A stretch of DNA of 64,000 nt from Centrapalus pauciflorus (taxonomy: Eukaryota; Streptophyta; Magnoliopsida; Asterales; Asteraceae), in assembly GCA_020465985.1 (NCBI GenBank), contig JAANYP010004774.1, positions 209,020 to 273,019 of the forward strand. The letters run 5' to 3'. This document shows, in pieces, positions 46,701-57,792 of the stretch (the first letter of the stretch is position 1; every line of letters begins with the position of its first letter). The notes below the pieces were generated by a model. That model was not told where the DNA came from and searched no databases. It worked only from the letters and a program-made list of their open reading frames with translations. The position numbers were made by a program, and so were the translations under genes.

Positions 46701-47957
46701 TCCTTCCCACAACATCTCTGTTGTCTTCGAAAAGCCCTGTACGGTCTCAAACAAGCTCCCCGTGCTTGGTTTAATCGATTCGCTGTCTTCATTACTTCTC
46801 TCGGTTTCCATTCAAGTAAATCAGACAGTTCTCTCTTTGTTTATCATCATGGTCGTGATACAATCTACTTACTTCTATATGTAGATGATATCATTCTGAC
46901 AGCTTCCTCCCAATCTCTGGTCAATCATGTCATCTCTCGTCTGTCATCTGAGTTCAAAATGACTGACCTTGGCGCTCTCTCCTTCTTTCTAGGGGTCTCT
47001 GCTTTACGCTCTTCTTCGGGCCTTTTTCTGTCTCAATCAGTTTTTGCCCAAGAAATCATTTCTCGTGCTGGCATGGATACTTGTCATCCTTGCTCGTCAC
47101 CGGCTGAGACAAAGTCTAAACTACCCTCCTCTGGCAAACCAGTCGATGATCCGACTCTCTATCGGAGCCTTGCGGGTGCATTACAGTACCTCCTCTGGCA
47201 AACCAGTCGATGATCCGACTCTCCAGAAATCGCATATGTTGTACAGCAATATGTCTGTATATGCACGATCCTCGCCAACCACATCTGATTGCCCTCAAAC
47301 GCATTCTTCGTTATGTGAAGGGTACCCTTACTCATGGACTTTTTCTCCGCCCATCCTCTGTTAATCGTTTGGTATGTTACACTGACGCTGATTGGGCCGG
47401 TTGTCCTGAAACACGCCGGTCCACCTCTGGGTTCTGCATCTTCCTGGGCGACAATCTTGTGTCTTGGTCCTCTAAACGCCAACATGTTGTGTCCCGTTCA
47501 AGTGCCGAAGCTGAATATCGTGGTATTGCTAACGTTGTTGCCGAATCTGCCTGGCTTCGTAATCTTTTGATTGAGTTACATCTACCTCTTTCACGTGCCA
47601 CAGTTGTTTTTTGTGATAATGTAAGTGCCATGTATTTAGCTAATAACCCAGTACAGCATCAACGAACCAAACATGTGGAAATTGACTTACACTTTGTAAG
47701 AGAACGGGTTGCTTTGGGGCAAGTGCGTGTGTCGCATGTGCCTTCCTCTCATCAGTTAGCAGATATATTTACTAAAGGTCTTTCTACACAGCTGTTTTTA
47801 CAATTTAAGTCCAGTCTTAGCATTAGTCCTCCTCCAGCTGCGACTGAGGGGGGTGTGTTAAATAATGTATAGTGTAGGGGTCTCCTTTGTAAATATGTAA
47901 TCTATTTATATGAGATGAATGCAATACACCCATCACGGGTTTCCACATACAATAACA

Positions 47958-48096
47958 GTGTATCTATTACATCAAAGTGTTTTGTTTCATACTGATTGTG
48001 TTTTGGAATTTTGATCTTTTTGGCTTGTATCAATTGTGAATGTTTATTTTACATTAATTTGTTTCTGACATGCTTGAAAATGCTAAGTTAGCAAAC
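47958..48096. other. Spacer between copia and CACTA elements
   Basis: 139 bp of unannotated sequence begins with the copia TSD and ends with the CACTA TSD AAC. No feature was recognised. Confidence 0.6.
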
Positions 48097-48104
48097 CACT
48101 ACCA

Positions 48105-48885
48105 AAAAAATGGCCTTTAGCGACATAGTCAGCGACATTTTTAGCGACGTTTTTTATGTTAGTGACATTTTTAGTGACATCAAAGGAGGTGTCGCTATAA
48201 ATGCGTCGCAGATTTTAGTGACATCAAAAGACACGTCGCTAAAATTTTTGACACCTTTAGCGACTTCTGGTAAAAGTGTCGCTATCTAGAATTATGTCAC
48301 TATTGGTGTCATTGTTTGTGTCGCTGTTCTTTAATTATGTCACTAGTTGTGTTGTAATCTGTGTCACTACTATCGCATGTTGTTACTAGTTGAATCACGA
48401 ATTGTATCCCTATTTTTAAATGATGTTGCTAGTTGAGTTATTGTCTATGTCACTATTTTTGGATGATGTCGCTATTTAAGTAGCTAAACATGTCACTGTT
48501 AACGAATGTTGTTGCTAATGACATTACTGTTTGTGTCACTGTTCTTGAATAATGTTGCTAGTTGTGTTGCTTATGATGTCGCTATTATTGAATGTTGTCG
48601 CTAGTTGCATCACTATTTATGTTGCTATTGTTGAATGATGTCCCTAGTTGAGTTGGTGTATGTCATCATGTGTGTCACTATCATTAAATGATGTCGCTAA
48701 TTGTGTTATTGTTTGCATCACTATTATTGATTAATGTTGCAACATGTGTCGCTATTCTTGAGTGGTGTCACTACTCATGTTACTATATTTGTCGCTATAT
48801 TTGATTTACGTCACTATGTGTGTCGAAATTTGAGTCACTGTTTTTATATGATGTCGCTATTTTTTTTTTAATACTGTTGCTATAA
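48105..48885. repeat. Left subterminal repeat array of the CACTA element
   Basis: Dozens of degenerate units alternate GTCGCTA/GTCACTA with TTG and GATGT spacers (for example TTGAATGATGTCGCTAGTTG). The matching right array lies at 61315-61858 with CAGCGACACAC and TATGTCACAA units. Such arrays bind the CACTA TnpA-type protein. Confidence 0.8.
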
Positions 48886-49054
48886 TCAATCAAATTATCA
48901 CAACTATATTATTAACAATTATATTTTATCAAAAACTACAATCGAGGAAAATCTATTGTTTATTTATTTCATCAAACTATATTATTAACAATTATTTAAA
49001 AAGTAGGTTATTTGTATTCAATACGACAAAATTGTTTTATATCAACTAAACTAC

Positions 49055-49376
49055 CTATGCTCTTCTTGGCCAATATTGGAGAACGTCTAGAAGTCTTTCA
49101 GTGGCCCTTTGCATCTCTTCAGTCACGGTGCGTCGTAAATTTTCCTCCAACTCATCAATTCTTTGTGCTTGTTCCAATTGTAGCTTTGATGATTTCTTGT
49201 TCTTCTTGTTGTCGTTGCACTATCTCTCGTATATTATTCCAATCTGTATTACTAGAATTGTTGACCGAAGGTTCCTCATTGTTGTTGTGAAGAACAAAAT
49301 TATCAACACTTGACCTCAATCCATAGACTCTGCCATTTTTTGAGCCGACAATGTCTAGCCATCTTGGGTATTTTGC
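49055..49376 (-). pseudogene. CACTA accessory (Transposase_24-like) C-terminal fragment
   Basis: On the minus strand an exon starts after a likely acceptor (ACAG|GCAAAATAC, about 49376) and reads AKYPRWLDIVGSKNGRVYGL, then a Gln/Glu-rich coiled-coil stretch. The GRVYGL motif followed by a coiled coil is typical of plant Ptta/En/Spm accessory proteins. A frameshift near 49170 moves the coiled coil (QRIDELEENLRRTVTEEMQR) into another frame that ends at 49055-49057. The upstream exons were not recognised. Confidence 0.5.
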
Positions 49377-49448
49377 CTGTTTGTTAAACAAATAAACAAA
49401 GCTCTGTTTGAAGCAGGGCCATATTATATATATATATATCAAAAACAT

Positions 49449-50603
49449 AGGTATATATATAACTTAATTAATTTATAAGTTAATATATAATAAATAAAGC
49501 AAGCAAGAGGTTGAAAGGAACATTCAATTTCTTACACTTACCACTTACACACCAGTTACCCCAGTACCTACTTTTCACATATTTTTAATACTTCCATTCA
49601 ATTTCTTCCACATTTAATCAATACACATGCAGTACAATTAGATTTGCTACACAAGAACTAAACACAACAGGTAGCAATTTCACAGTTCATACTTACATAT
49701 TTCTCATTAAATAGAATAGTTAATTAGTTTCTCCATGTACATCTTAGATTTTACTGAAAAGGTCAGATGCATAATGCATGTGAAATGTCAGCAAAGCAAC
49801 CATCATCATTGGTTTGATGTCGATACAAAGTAACATTTCAACTTTATAACTAATGTACTATGTAAGGGTTTCCTTTAAACCACAATATGTTAAGTCGATA
49901 ACAAAAAAACGTCATCTTGGACAGTAATTTGAAGTTGAAGGAAAAGCAGAAAATCCCGTTTGGCGACCAAACAAGCAGGGTAAAATACTAATCAAGCTGT
50001 TTCCAGTCCTTCACTGAGCCACCAGTGTCTATATATAATACTTTGCACTATTTGTGGGAACCTCAGATCAGCTCCTCTTTGAGTAGATCGTAATCGAGTA
50101 GAAATCACATATCTTTTTTGCTAAAAAGTGATATATTCATACCAACTAAAGAGGCTTGTTTATAATATTAGAAAACACTGATCTCATTTATCTAATATAA
50201 ACTAAATCATTTACCTTTAGTTCAGACAATTTGACAAATAATTTCTCATGCATGTAAGTTTCCAATTCCATCTCAACAAAAATTATTACAAGTCATGATT
50301 CGAGAACGAACCACACACAATAGAACAGATCAAAAGTGATCTGCCAGAACCAAAATAAGAGAATCTTCAAAGGTAAATCAAGCAAGTAAGCAAACCGAAA
50401 TTCCAATACACCCTAAACGAGGAAGTAGAATATGGGTGCCGAAACTCACAATCTATTTTCTGCTGTTTAAACCTTAAATGCAAGAGAAGAGGAAACCAAA
50501 TCAGTAAATGTATACACTAACCCAACACACTGTATACATGCAATGCAAGAGAAGAGGAAACCAGACAACCTCCACCCATGCTGCTGGCTACTGCTATCTG
50601 ATA
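49449..50603. other. CACTA interior, left of the gypsy insertion
   Basis: No further exon was recognised. GCAAGAGAAGAGGAAACCA occurs twice (about 50479 and 50548), a local duplication. The sequence resumes at 59974. Confidence 0.45.
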
Positions 50604-50608
50604 TCTAT

Positions 50609-52784
50609 TGAAACACCCATACAACTAATACGAGTATTTCGATACTATTATACGTTAATTTATACAGAGTACTTGCGGAAATACGATCAAATTAAAACTT
50701 TTGCAATTAATAATCCTCAACGTGATTCCAAACACTTTGCATGAGACACAACAGAGTGTCGGAAATCACGGAGCAATGTAACTGGGGTTACAAGATTAAG
50801 TTATCAATTTAGTTACAAACGAATTAATAAACAACAACTAATTCGCGTAAGTCCAAAAATGGAAGTCTGCTACTCCCGCCCCAATCATCTACAAAATGTT
50901 GAGCTCCTATCCGAGCTCCAAACGATATCTAACAACTCGGGCCAGCCGGGCCTTTGCCCTTAACAGATCCTGAAAAGAAATAACAACTATCGGGTAAACA
51001 ACAAAGTTGTTTAGTGAGATTCTAGATTAAAGTACCATGCGATATATGAATGATGCCATGCAATGCCATGAATTCGACTAACAATTTTGGAGGCCAACTA
51101 ATGGCTATAAGCTACCACATTGCGGTTACCATACACAAGCTTACCGTACAATGGGTTTACAATCTACTGCTCGATTACCACACCACAGGCTTATCGATAT
51201 GCAGTTTACAATGATGCCATACGATTACCACCACAGGCTTATCGTTTTACAGGCAATAATGGTTACCACACTCAGGCTTACCATTATGATTCCGCTGGGT
51301 TACCACACTCAGGCTTACCGTCTCGGCGGAGAGGTCAAACGAACGATCAACAACTTATCAACCGAGTGATAAACAATAATTATGATGTATGTGATGGCAA
51401 AGCATGAAAATGACAATAATGATACGAAAGCAGTAACATACAATTCATGATATGCATGCAAATACGTTAATACTAGAACTCACTGTGATACACAATACGC
51501 TCTCGGCCTCAAAACCGAGTTATAATTGTCAAGGTAGGAGTGATAGTCTCCACGTGACTTAACCCGTCAAATCCCCTACAAGTTGGTTCATAATATAATA
51601 TTATAAGTATCACCGTTTATAATTTCTCAACTTTGATTCGGATATATTAGTCGTAAGATCTAATTAATTTCGGCCTCGATCTACATAATTATTTTGGGCT
51701 AATTTTCTTCACAATTGGTGACAAAAGTTATTATGACAAACGATCCCAAGGACTAATTAAAATTACAATTTCTGACCGGAACTGGGCTCACGTTCCCATC
51801 CGAATTCGGATCAGCACCAGCCGGACTTCGGATCATCCGAGTTCGGGTCAGGGACCATCCGAATTTCGGACCAACTCGTCTGAGGTACGGCCCGAACTCG
51901 GTCCTAGGCACATCCGAATTTCGGACCTACACATCCGAATTTCAAGCCATCCGAATTCTTTAACTTAGAAATTTTTCTTTCAAAATCCAGGGCAACTCGG
52001 GTGCAGGTCTGCACTTTTGTCCCTTCGAATTTAATGCTCAAAACTACCAAAACTTTTCATATTTATTACAAACGGTTTGGGGTCATTCCCAAACATATAT
52101 ATACCCTTTATAACACATTTTAAGCTGTCAAAACACCATTTTATTCCTTTTGAATCATCAAGAGTTCATAAACTCCATTTTCGGGTTTTTGAGCTAAAAC
52201 CCATCAAAATCCATAAAACTTGAAAAATATGTTTTAAATGATGATTCTAACTATATTTCATTATCATACTTCAAGATCTAACGATTTCTCCATAACATTC
52301 ATAAAAACCCATTTGGGTTTCTCATCTTCTTCGTATGAAGATGGAGAGGAGAAGAAAAATAAAATAGCAAGATTTATAGACAAGAGTGGTTACCTCTTGG
52401 ATCTTTCAAAAACGACGAAGCTTTCAACAAAAAGCCGATTTTTGGCTTCTCCTTCTTCTTCTTCTCTTCTCTTTTCTCTCTATTTGGAGTTTTTGAAAAA
52501 GATGAACACACACACATAAAGTGTGTGTGTCTGCGTATAATATAAGTCAAAAAGAAGAAGATTTTCTTCTTCTTTTTCTTTCCAACCCACAACTTTTACC
52601 TATTTACCATTTATACCTTGGAATTATTAGCATTTCTTTTAAAGTCCTTTTTATATATTCAAGGCATATATCATAATTATCCACACACACTTTTATTTAT
52701 GTGTTTGAGACAAATTAGTATCTCGAATCGTATTTCGTTACAATAAATATTAATTATTAATTATATAAAATTTGGGCCGTTACA
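50609..52784 (-). repeat. 3' LTR of the gypsy element
   Basis: Contains five or six degenerate copies of TTACCACACTCAGGCTTACCG (51110-51330) and a cluster of CATCCGAATTCGG-type repeats (51798-51960). Short open frames in it recur identically in the other LTR and are not genes. Confidence 0.93.
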
Positions 52785-52947
52785 ATTCCTCCCCTCTTAA
52801 AAGGATTCCGCCCACGGAATCAGTTTCTTTCAAACAGAGCGGGGTATTTGGCCACCATTTCAGCCTTTGTCTCCCAAGTCATCAGATATCCACAGTGGTG
52901 CTTCCAACAAACGAGCACCATCTCAATCTCCTTATTCCTTAGGTTGA

Positions 52948-55860
52948 TTACTTTGTCGCCGATAATCTTTCGGGTTCTTCGACATAACGCAACCGCTCAT
53001 CGATTTGCACATCGTCCAATGGAACGGTCACTGCAGGATTGATCGGACTTCGCTTCAAATAGCTAACGTGAAAGGTGTTATGAATTCCTGCCAACTCAGC
53101 GGGCAGATCTAACTTATAAGCTTGAGCACCGACACGCTCGGTAATAGGAAACGGTCCAACATATCGAGGACTTAACTTTCCTCGCTTTCCGAATCTCATA
53201 ATTCCCTTCCACGGAGATACTTTCAGCATCACTGATTCTCCCACTGCAAACTCAATATCTTTATGACGTTTGTCCGAATATGCTTTCTGTCGATCTTGGG
53301 CAGCTTTGATCCGCTCACGAATAATCTGGATCTTATCATGTGTCTCTTGAAGCAATTCGGGGCCCGCTAACGGTTTCTCGCCTGCTTCTCGCCAACACGT
53401 CGGGGTTCGACACTTTCGGCCATACAACGACTCATACGGAGCCATCTTTATCGAAGAATGATAACTATTGTTGTAGGCGAATTCTACAAGTGGCAAGTGC
53501 GTATCCCAATTTCCACCAAGCTCGATCACGCACGCACGCAACATATCTTCCATTGTTTGATTAGTGCGCTCGGTCTGGCCGTCGGTCTGGGGACGAAACG
53601 CCGTACTCAAATTGACACGCGTCCCCAACTGATCTTGCATACTTTGCCAAAATCTCGAAGTAAACCTCGAATCACGATCCGAGACGATAGATTTTGGAAT
53701 CCCATGACGTACAATAATTTCATCGATGTACATTCGCGCCAATCTTTCCAAAGGAAAGTTTTCTCGTATCGGCAAGAAGTGTGCAGATTTCGTCAGTTGA
53801 TCCACAATAACCCATATAGCGTCATGTTGTCTTTGGGTCTTCGGAAGCTTCACCACAAAATCCATCGTGATGTGGTCCCACTTCCATTCGGGTATCTCGA
53901 GGGGTTGCAAATTTCCAGACGGCTTTTGGTGTTCGGCCTTGACTCGCAAGCAAGTCAAACACTTTTCAACATGATTACCAACGTCTCGCTTCATTCCGGG
54001 CCACCAATATTCGGATTTCAAATACTGATACATTTTTGAACTCCTGGGGTGAATTGAGAACTTCGAATTATGGCCATCCTCTAAAATTGTTTTGCGCACA
54101 TCACCAATCTTCGGTACCCAAATACGATCCCTAAACATTTTCAACCCATTGCTACCCTCGGTTAACAGCATGCTTTGACCAACCATTCTCTCAGACTTAA
54201 TATTTTCCTCTTTAAGGCCTTCGACTTGCCATTTCCGTATGTCGTCAAGGATAGAGGAACTCACTACCACATGCGTTAGCGCATAACAAGTCGCTTCCGG
54301 GTATCTCTTTCGGCTTAAAGCATCAGCCACTACATTGGCTTTTCCAGGGTGATAAAGGATTTCACAGTCATAATCCTTAATCAACTCCACGGCACGTCGC
54401 TGACGCATGTTTAACTCTTTCTGATCGAAGATATGTCTCAAACTTTTATGATCAGTAAACAACTGGCACCTAGTACCATATAAGTAATGCCGCCAGATTT
54501 TTAAAGCAAACGTGACAGCATCTAACTCCAAGTCATGAGTCGGACGACTCTTTTCATAATCCTTTAGCTGTCTTGATGCATACGCTATCACTTTTCCTCG
54601 TTGCATTAGCACACAACCCAATCCATTTATCGAGGCATCGCTATAAACGGCAAAATCTTCGTTTCCTTCCGGCAACGCAAGCACAGGAGCGTCAGTCAAC
54701 CGACTCTTCAAAATTTGAAACGCCTCAATCTGTGGCTTTTCCCACACAAACTTCGCATTCTTACGAGTCAACGAAGTGAGTGGGACGGCTATTTTAGAGA
54801 AATCTTAGATGAATCGTCGATAATAGCCGGCCAATCCAAGGAAGCTACGAATTTCAGCAACATTTCTCGGCGCTTCCCAACTTTTAATGGCCTCGATCTT
54901 GGAGGGATCCACAGAAACACCCTCACAAGATATAACATGCCCTAAAAATTGCACTTGTCGTAGCCAAAACTCGCACTTGGAGAATTTGGCATACAACTGT
55001 TCGCCTCGAAGAAGTTCGAGCAATTGTCTCAGATGAACTGCATGATCCTCCTCCGTCTTAGAATACACCAAGATGTCGTCGATAAACACTATAACCGACT
55101 TGTCAAGCATTGGACGGCACACCCGATTCATTAAATCCATAAAGGCTGCAGGAGCATTAGTGAGCCCAAAAGGCATCACTAAGAACTCGTAATGTCCATA
55201 TCGGGTCCGAAACGCAGTTTTTGGCACATCTTCTTCACGAACTTTAAGCTGATGATACCCTGAACGAAGGTCTATTTTCGAAAAGTAAGCAGCTCATTGT
55301 AGTTGATCGAACAAGTCATCAATACGAGGCAAGGGATACTTATTCTTTATAGTCACCTTGTTCAATTCTCTATAATCTATGCACATTCGCAAGGTTCCGT
55401 CTTTCTTCCGTACGAATAGAACCGGAGCACCCCAAGGCGAGGTACTCGGCTGAATGAACCCTTTCTCTAATAATTCCTCCAGTTGTGCCATCATTTCCTT
55501 CATTTCCGAAGGTGCTAAGCGATACGGGGCTCGCGCAATTGGTGCAGCTCCCGGCACCAATTCAATCCGAAATTCTACGGATCGATCCGGTGGTAATCCC
55601 GGTAAGTCATCAGGAAACACGTCGGGATATTCATTAACCACTGGTACATCCTTGAGGTTTTTCCCTTCTTTCTTAGTATTTAACACACAAGCCAAGAAGC
55701 ATTGACAACCCTTACTTAAACTTTTCCGAGCCTTAGCCACCGAAATCACTGCGGCTTCCCTTTTACGTCTATCCCCATACACAAATATTTCTTCGCCTTC
55801 CGGCGTGAACAAACGAACGATTCTATTAGCACAAGCAATAGTGGCAAGGTTATTGGCCAA
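52948..55860 (-). pseudogene. Gypsy RT-RNase H-integrase, broken
   Basis: Reverse transcriptase begins around 55640 (GLPPDRSVEF, YRLAPSEMKEMMAQLEELL, LRMCIDYRELNK). A TGA at 55294-55296 follows DDLFDQLQ. The next piece contains VFIDDILVYSK (about 55085) and ends at a TAA at 54805-54807. The third piece carries RNase H (YSDASINGLGCVL, TDHKSL, VADALSRK) and integrase: the HH-CC zinc finger, then D in TMDFV, D in VSDRDSRF and E in QTERTNQTMEDML. A frameshift near 52970 ends this frame at 52948; the chromodomain-like tail lies in another frame up to about 52825. Confidence 0.92.
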
Positions 55861-57513
55861 CTAATCCATGCCAGCTATTACATCAAATTCTTTGGTGTCT
55901 ATGGGGACAAGGTCAATATCAAAATTATGTCCGTCTAGGGTCAGCACACAATCGTAGTATATTTGGGTGGCACTGACCGATTTTCCGCTTGCCACATCAA
56001 CAGATAATGGAAAAGGCATTAAAGAAGGTATAATATCTAACTTTCGTGCAAATGCTTTGGAAATAAAAGACACACTTGCACCAGAATCGAACAATACTAC
56101 AGCAGGTAAGGAATTTAGGAGAAAAGTACCGGTTACGACATCCGGAACATCTTGCGCCTCAGCAGCTGTAATCTGATAGACTCTGGCTTGAGGCTTGGGT
56201 GGATTCCCCTTTGATTGGGAGGAACCACCCACAAAACTGGGCTTTGCAACTGAGCCTTTACTTTCCGATGTCGCCAACCTCTTCTTGGGGCAATTCCGAG
56301 CAAGGTGGCCCACCTGGCCACATTCGTAGCTCGCATCAGTTCTTTTGGGGCACACAGGACGTATGTGTCCCTCTTCCCCACATCCATGGCAAACAATAGG
56401 GGACAAACATTCCCCACGATGAAGTTTCCCGCAACGGTTACACGTAGGCACCGAATTGGAAAACTGAGATTTGGACTGAGAGTTGTTGGAGCTAGCAGGC
56501 TTCTTTGAGTGCCTTGACGATTGGGAACGTGAACGGGAGTCCACGTTCTTCGAAAATGATTGCTGGGGTTGCTTAAACGTCCCCGACGAAGACTCAACCT
56601 TCGCTTTCTTTGATCCTGATAATTCCTGTTCCCTACGGAACAATTCATATTCTCGGAGTCGCGCATACTCCACAGCTTTCTCGAAAGATTCAACTGCGCG
56701 AACCGTTACCATCTCGCGGATCTCACTCCGCAGTCCCTCAACAAAATAATCAGTCTTTTGCTTTTCGTCAGCAATCACTGACCCTACGAACATCGCCTTC
56801 GAGTTAAACTCGATCAGATAATCGTCCACTGATAGCTCTCCTTGCTGAAATGTCAGGAAGTCTCTTTTTATCTTCTGTACCGCAACAGCCGGACAGAAAT
56901 GCTTGTCAAACCTGGTTTTGAATTCTTCCCAGGTCATCTTAGCCACGGCGTCTAAGCCCAAAATCTCCGCTTCGGAATCCCACCAAGTTAAAGCAGGACC
57001 AACAAATTGTGCAGTTGCGTACTGCACCTTTTTCTCATCATTGACATCGGTGACTCGGAATAACTTCTCAATTGCCTTGATCCAGTCCAAGGCCTCCACA
57101 GTAGTTGCTCGTCCATTGAACGCTGGAGGACGACAACCAATAAAGTTCTTATACGACATTCCCCTTTTTGACTTAGAGGAGCCGTGCTTCCGTTCCTTAT
57201 CTTTCTTGGGCCTTTCTGCCCTACTTCCACTTCCAGCGCCTTCCGTATTATCGTTACTTGCTTGCTCCCCTTCAGCATTATTTTTCTTTCCTTGAACGTT
57301 CTGGGAAGCAAGTAGTTGGGTCATTAGCTCATTCGGCTGGTGATTTTGCTCCAGCATTTGAGCCATCATCTGCATCATTTGGTCCTCTCTGGACCCTCCA
57401 CCAGTACGGAAACTGGATTCATTTTCATAATCTGGAGACTGATCCCTGCCTCCCCCATCATTTGAATGTTCTACCTCCTGGTGTAGAACGCGATTCGACT
57501 GGTTATCCGACAT
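55861..57513 (-). pseudogene. Gypsy gag-protease, ended by a stop codon
   Basis: Starts MSDNQSNRV at 57513. The gag domain includes FIGCRPPAFNG and LTWWDSEAEI. Zinc knuckles follow: CHGCGEEGHIRPVC is complete, while the next, SYECGQVGHLARNC, has Ser where the first Cys is expected. The protease motif LFDSGASVSFIS lies near 56090. The frame stops at a TAG (55861-55863) directly after IAGMD, where the family normally continues into the RT region. Confidence 0.9.
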
Positions 57514-57792
57514 TGTCTGCAACCAACAGTTACAGGTCGGTTCAACACTTCTTTCACACCAAAGTGTGCACATGAAATTTATTTGTATGCATATGTATAT
57601 ATATATAATTATGCTTACGTCAAGTCATAATCTCAAAAGTCTACCCAATATTATCCCATCCTAGGCCAAAGGTCAATTGTAATTGTTATAATATTGCCGC
57701 CTAGGTGGGTCAATAACAGCATCTGAAACCGTGCTCAGAGTAGAGTATCGTCGACTATACTCTGTCTATGAGCTCCAGCTCTGATACCAAAT

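Larger units (their letters stand above)
39215..47872 (+). pseudogene. Copia gag-pol, broken
   Basis: Gag starts at 39215 (MTGNPSLTPN) with the copia gag domain (KLWHRIF, DLWEALDAHF, LPSSYQSL). It is interrupted at 39774 by the Harbinger element and resumes at 44137. Downstream are a protease motif (DTGASSHM, about 44670), a GAG-pre-integrase domain (LWHRRLGHPG), integrase (DDYSHF, CDNGREF), reverse transcriptase (GCRWLYRHKF, LYVDDII) and RNase H (TDADWAG, SAEAEYRG). Breaks are a TAA at 45182-45184, a one-base frameshift near 45488 in an A-run, and a 37-40-bp internal duplication (copies near 47124 and 47188) that shifts the frame at the RT/RNase H junction and ends the frame at 47213. It is therefore not functional as read. 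Confidence 0.9.
38532..47957 (+). mobile_element. Copia LTR retrotransposon with 102-bp LTRs, interrupted
   Basis: LTRs at 38532-38633 and 47856-47957 are identical over 102 bp, start TGTTAAATAATG and end ACAATAACA. The 5-bp TSD GTGTA is perfect (38527-38531 and 47958-47962). The primer-binding site TGGTATCAAGC follows the left LTR at 38634 (initiator tRNA-Met type). A purine tract (GAGGGGGG) precedes the right LTR. Short LTRs and domain order protease-integrase-RT-RNase H suggest an Ale-like copia lineage. Of the 9.43 kb, 4.36 kb is a nested PIF/Harbinger element. Confidence 0.93.

Noticed and set aside
51120..51407. 95-codon open frame rich in Tyr/Pro, repeated at 58304-58591
   Set aside because: Product of the TTACCACACTCAGGCTTACC repeats inside the LTRs.
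52238..52519. 93-codon open frame, repeated at 59422-59703
   Set aside because: It lies within the two LTRs of the gypsy element and is identical in both. No gene is supported there.
53458..54039. 193-codon plus-strand frame
   Set aside because: Antisense shadow of the gypsy integrase/RNase H region.
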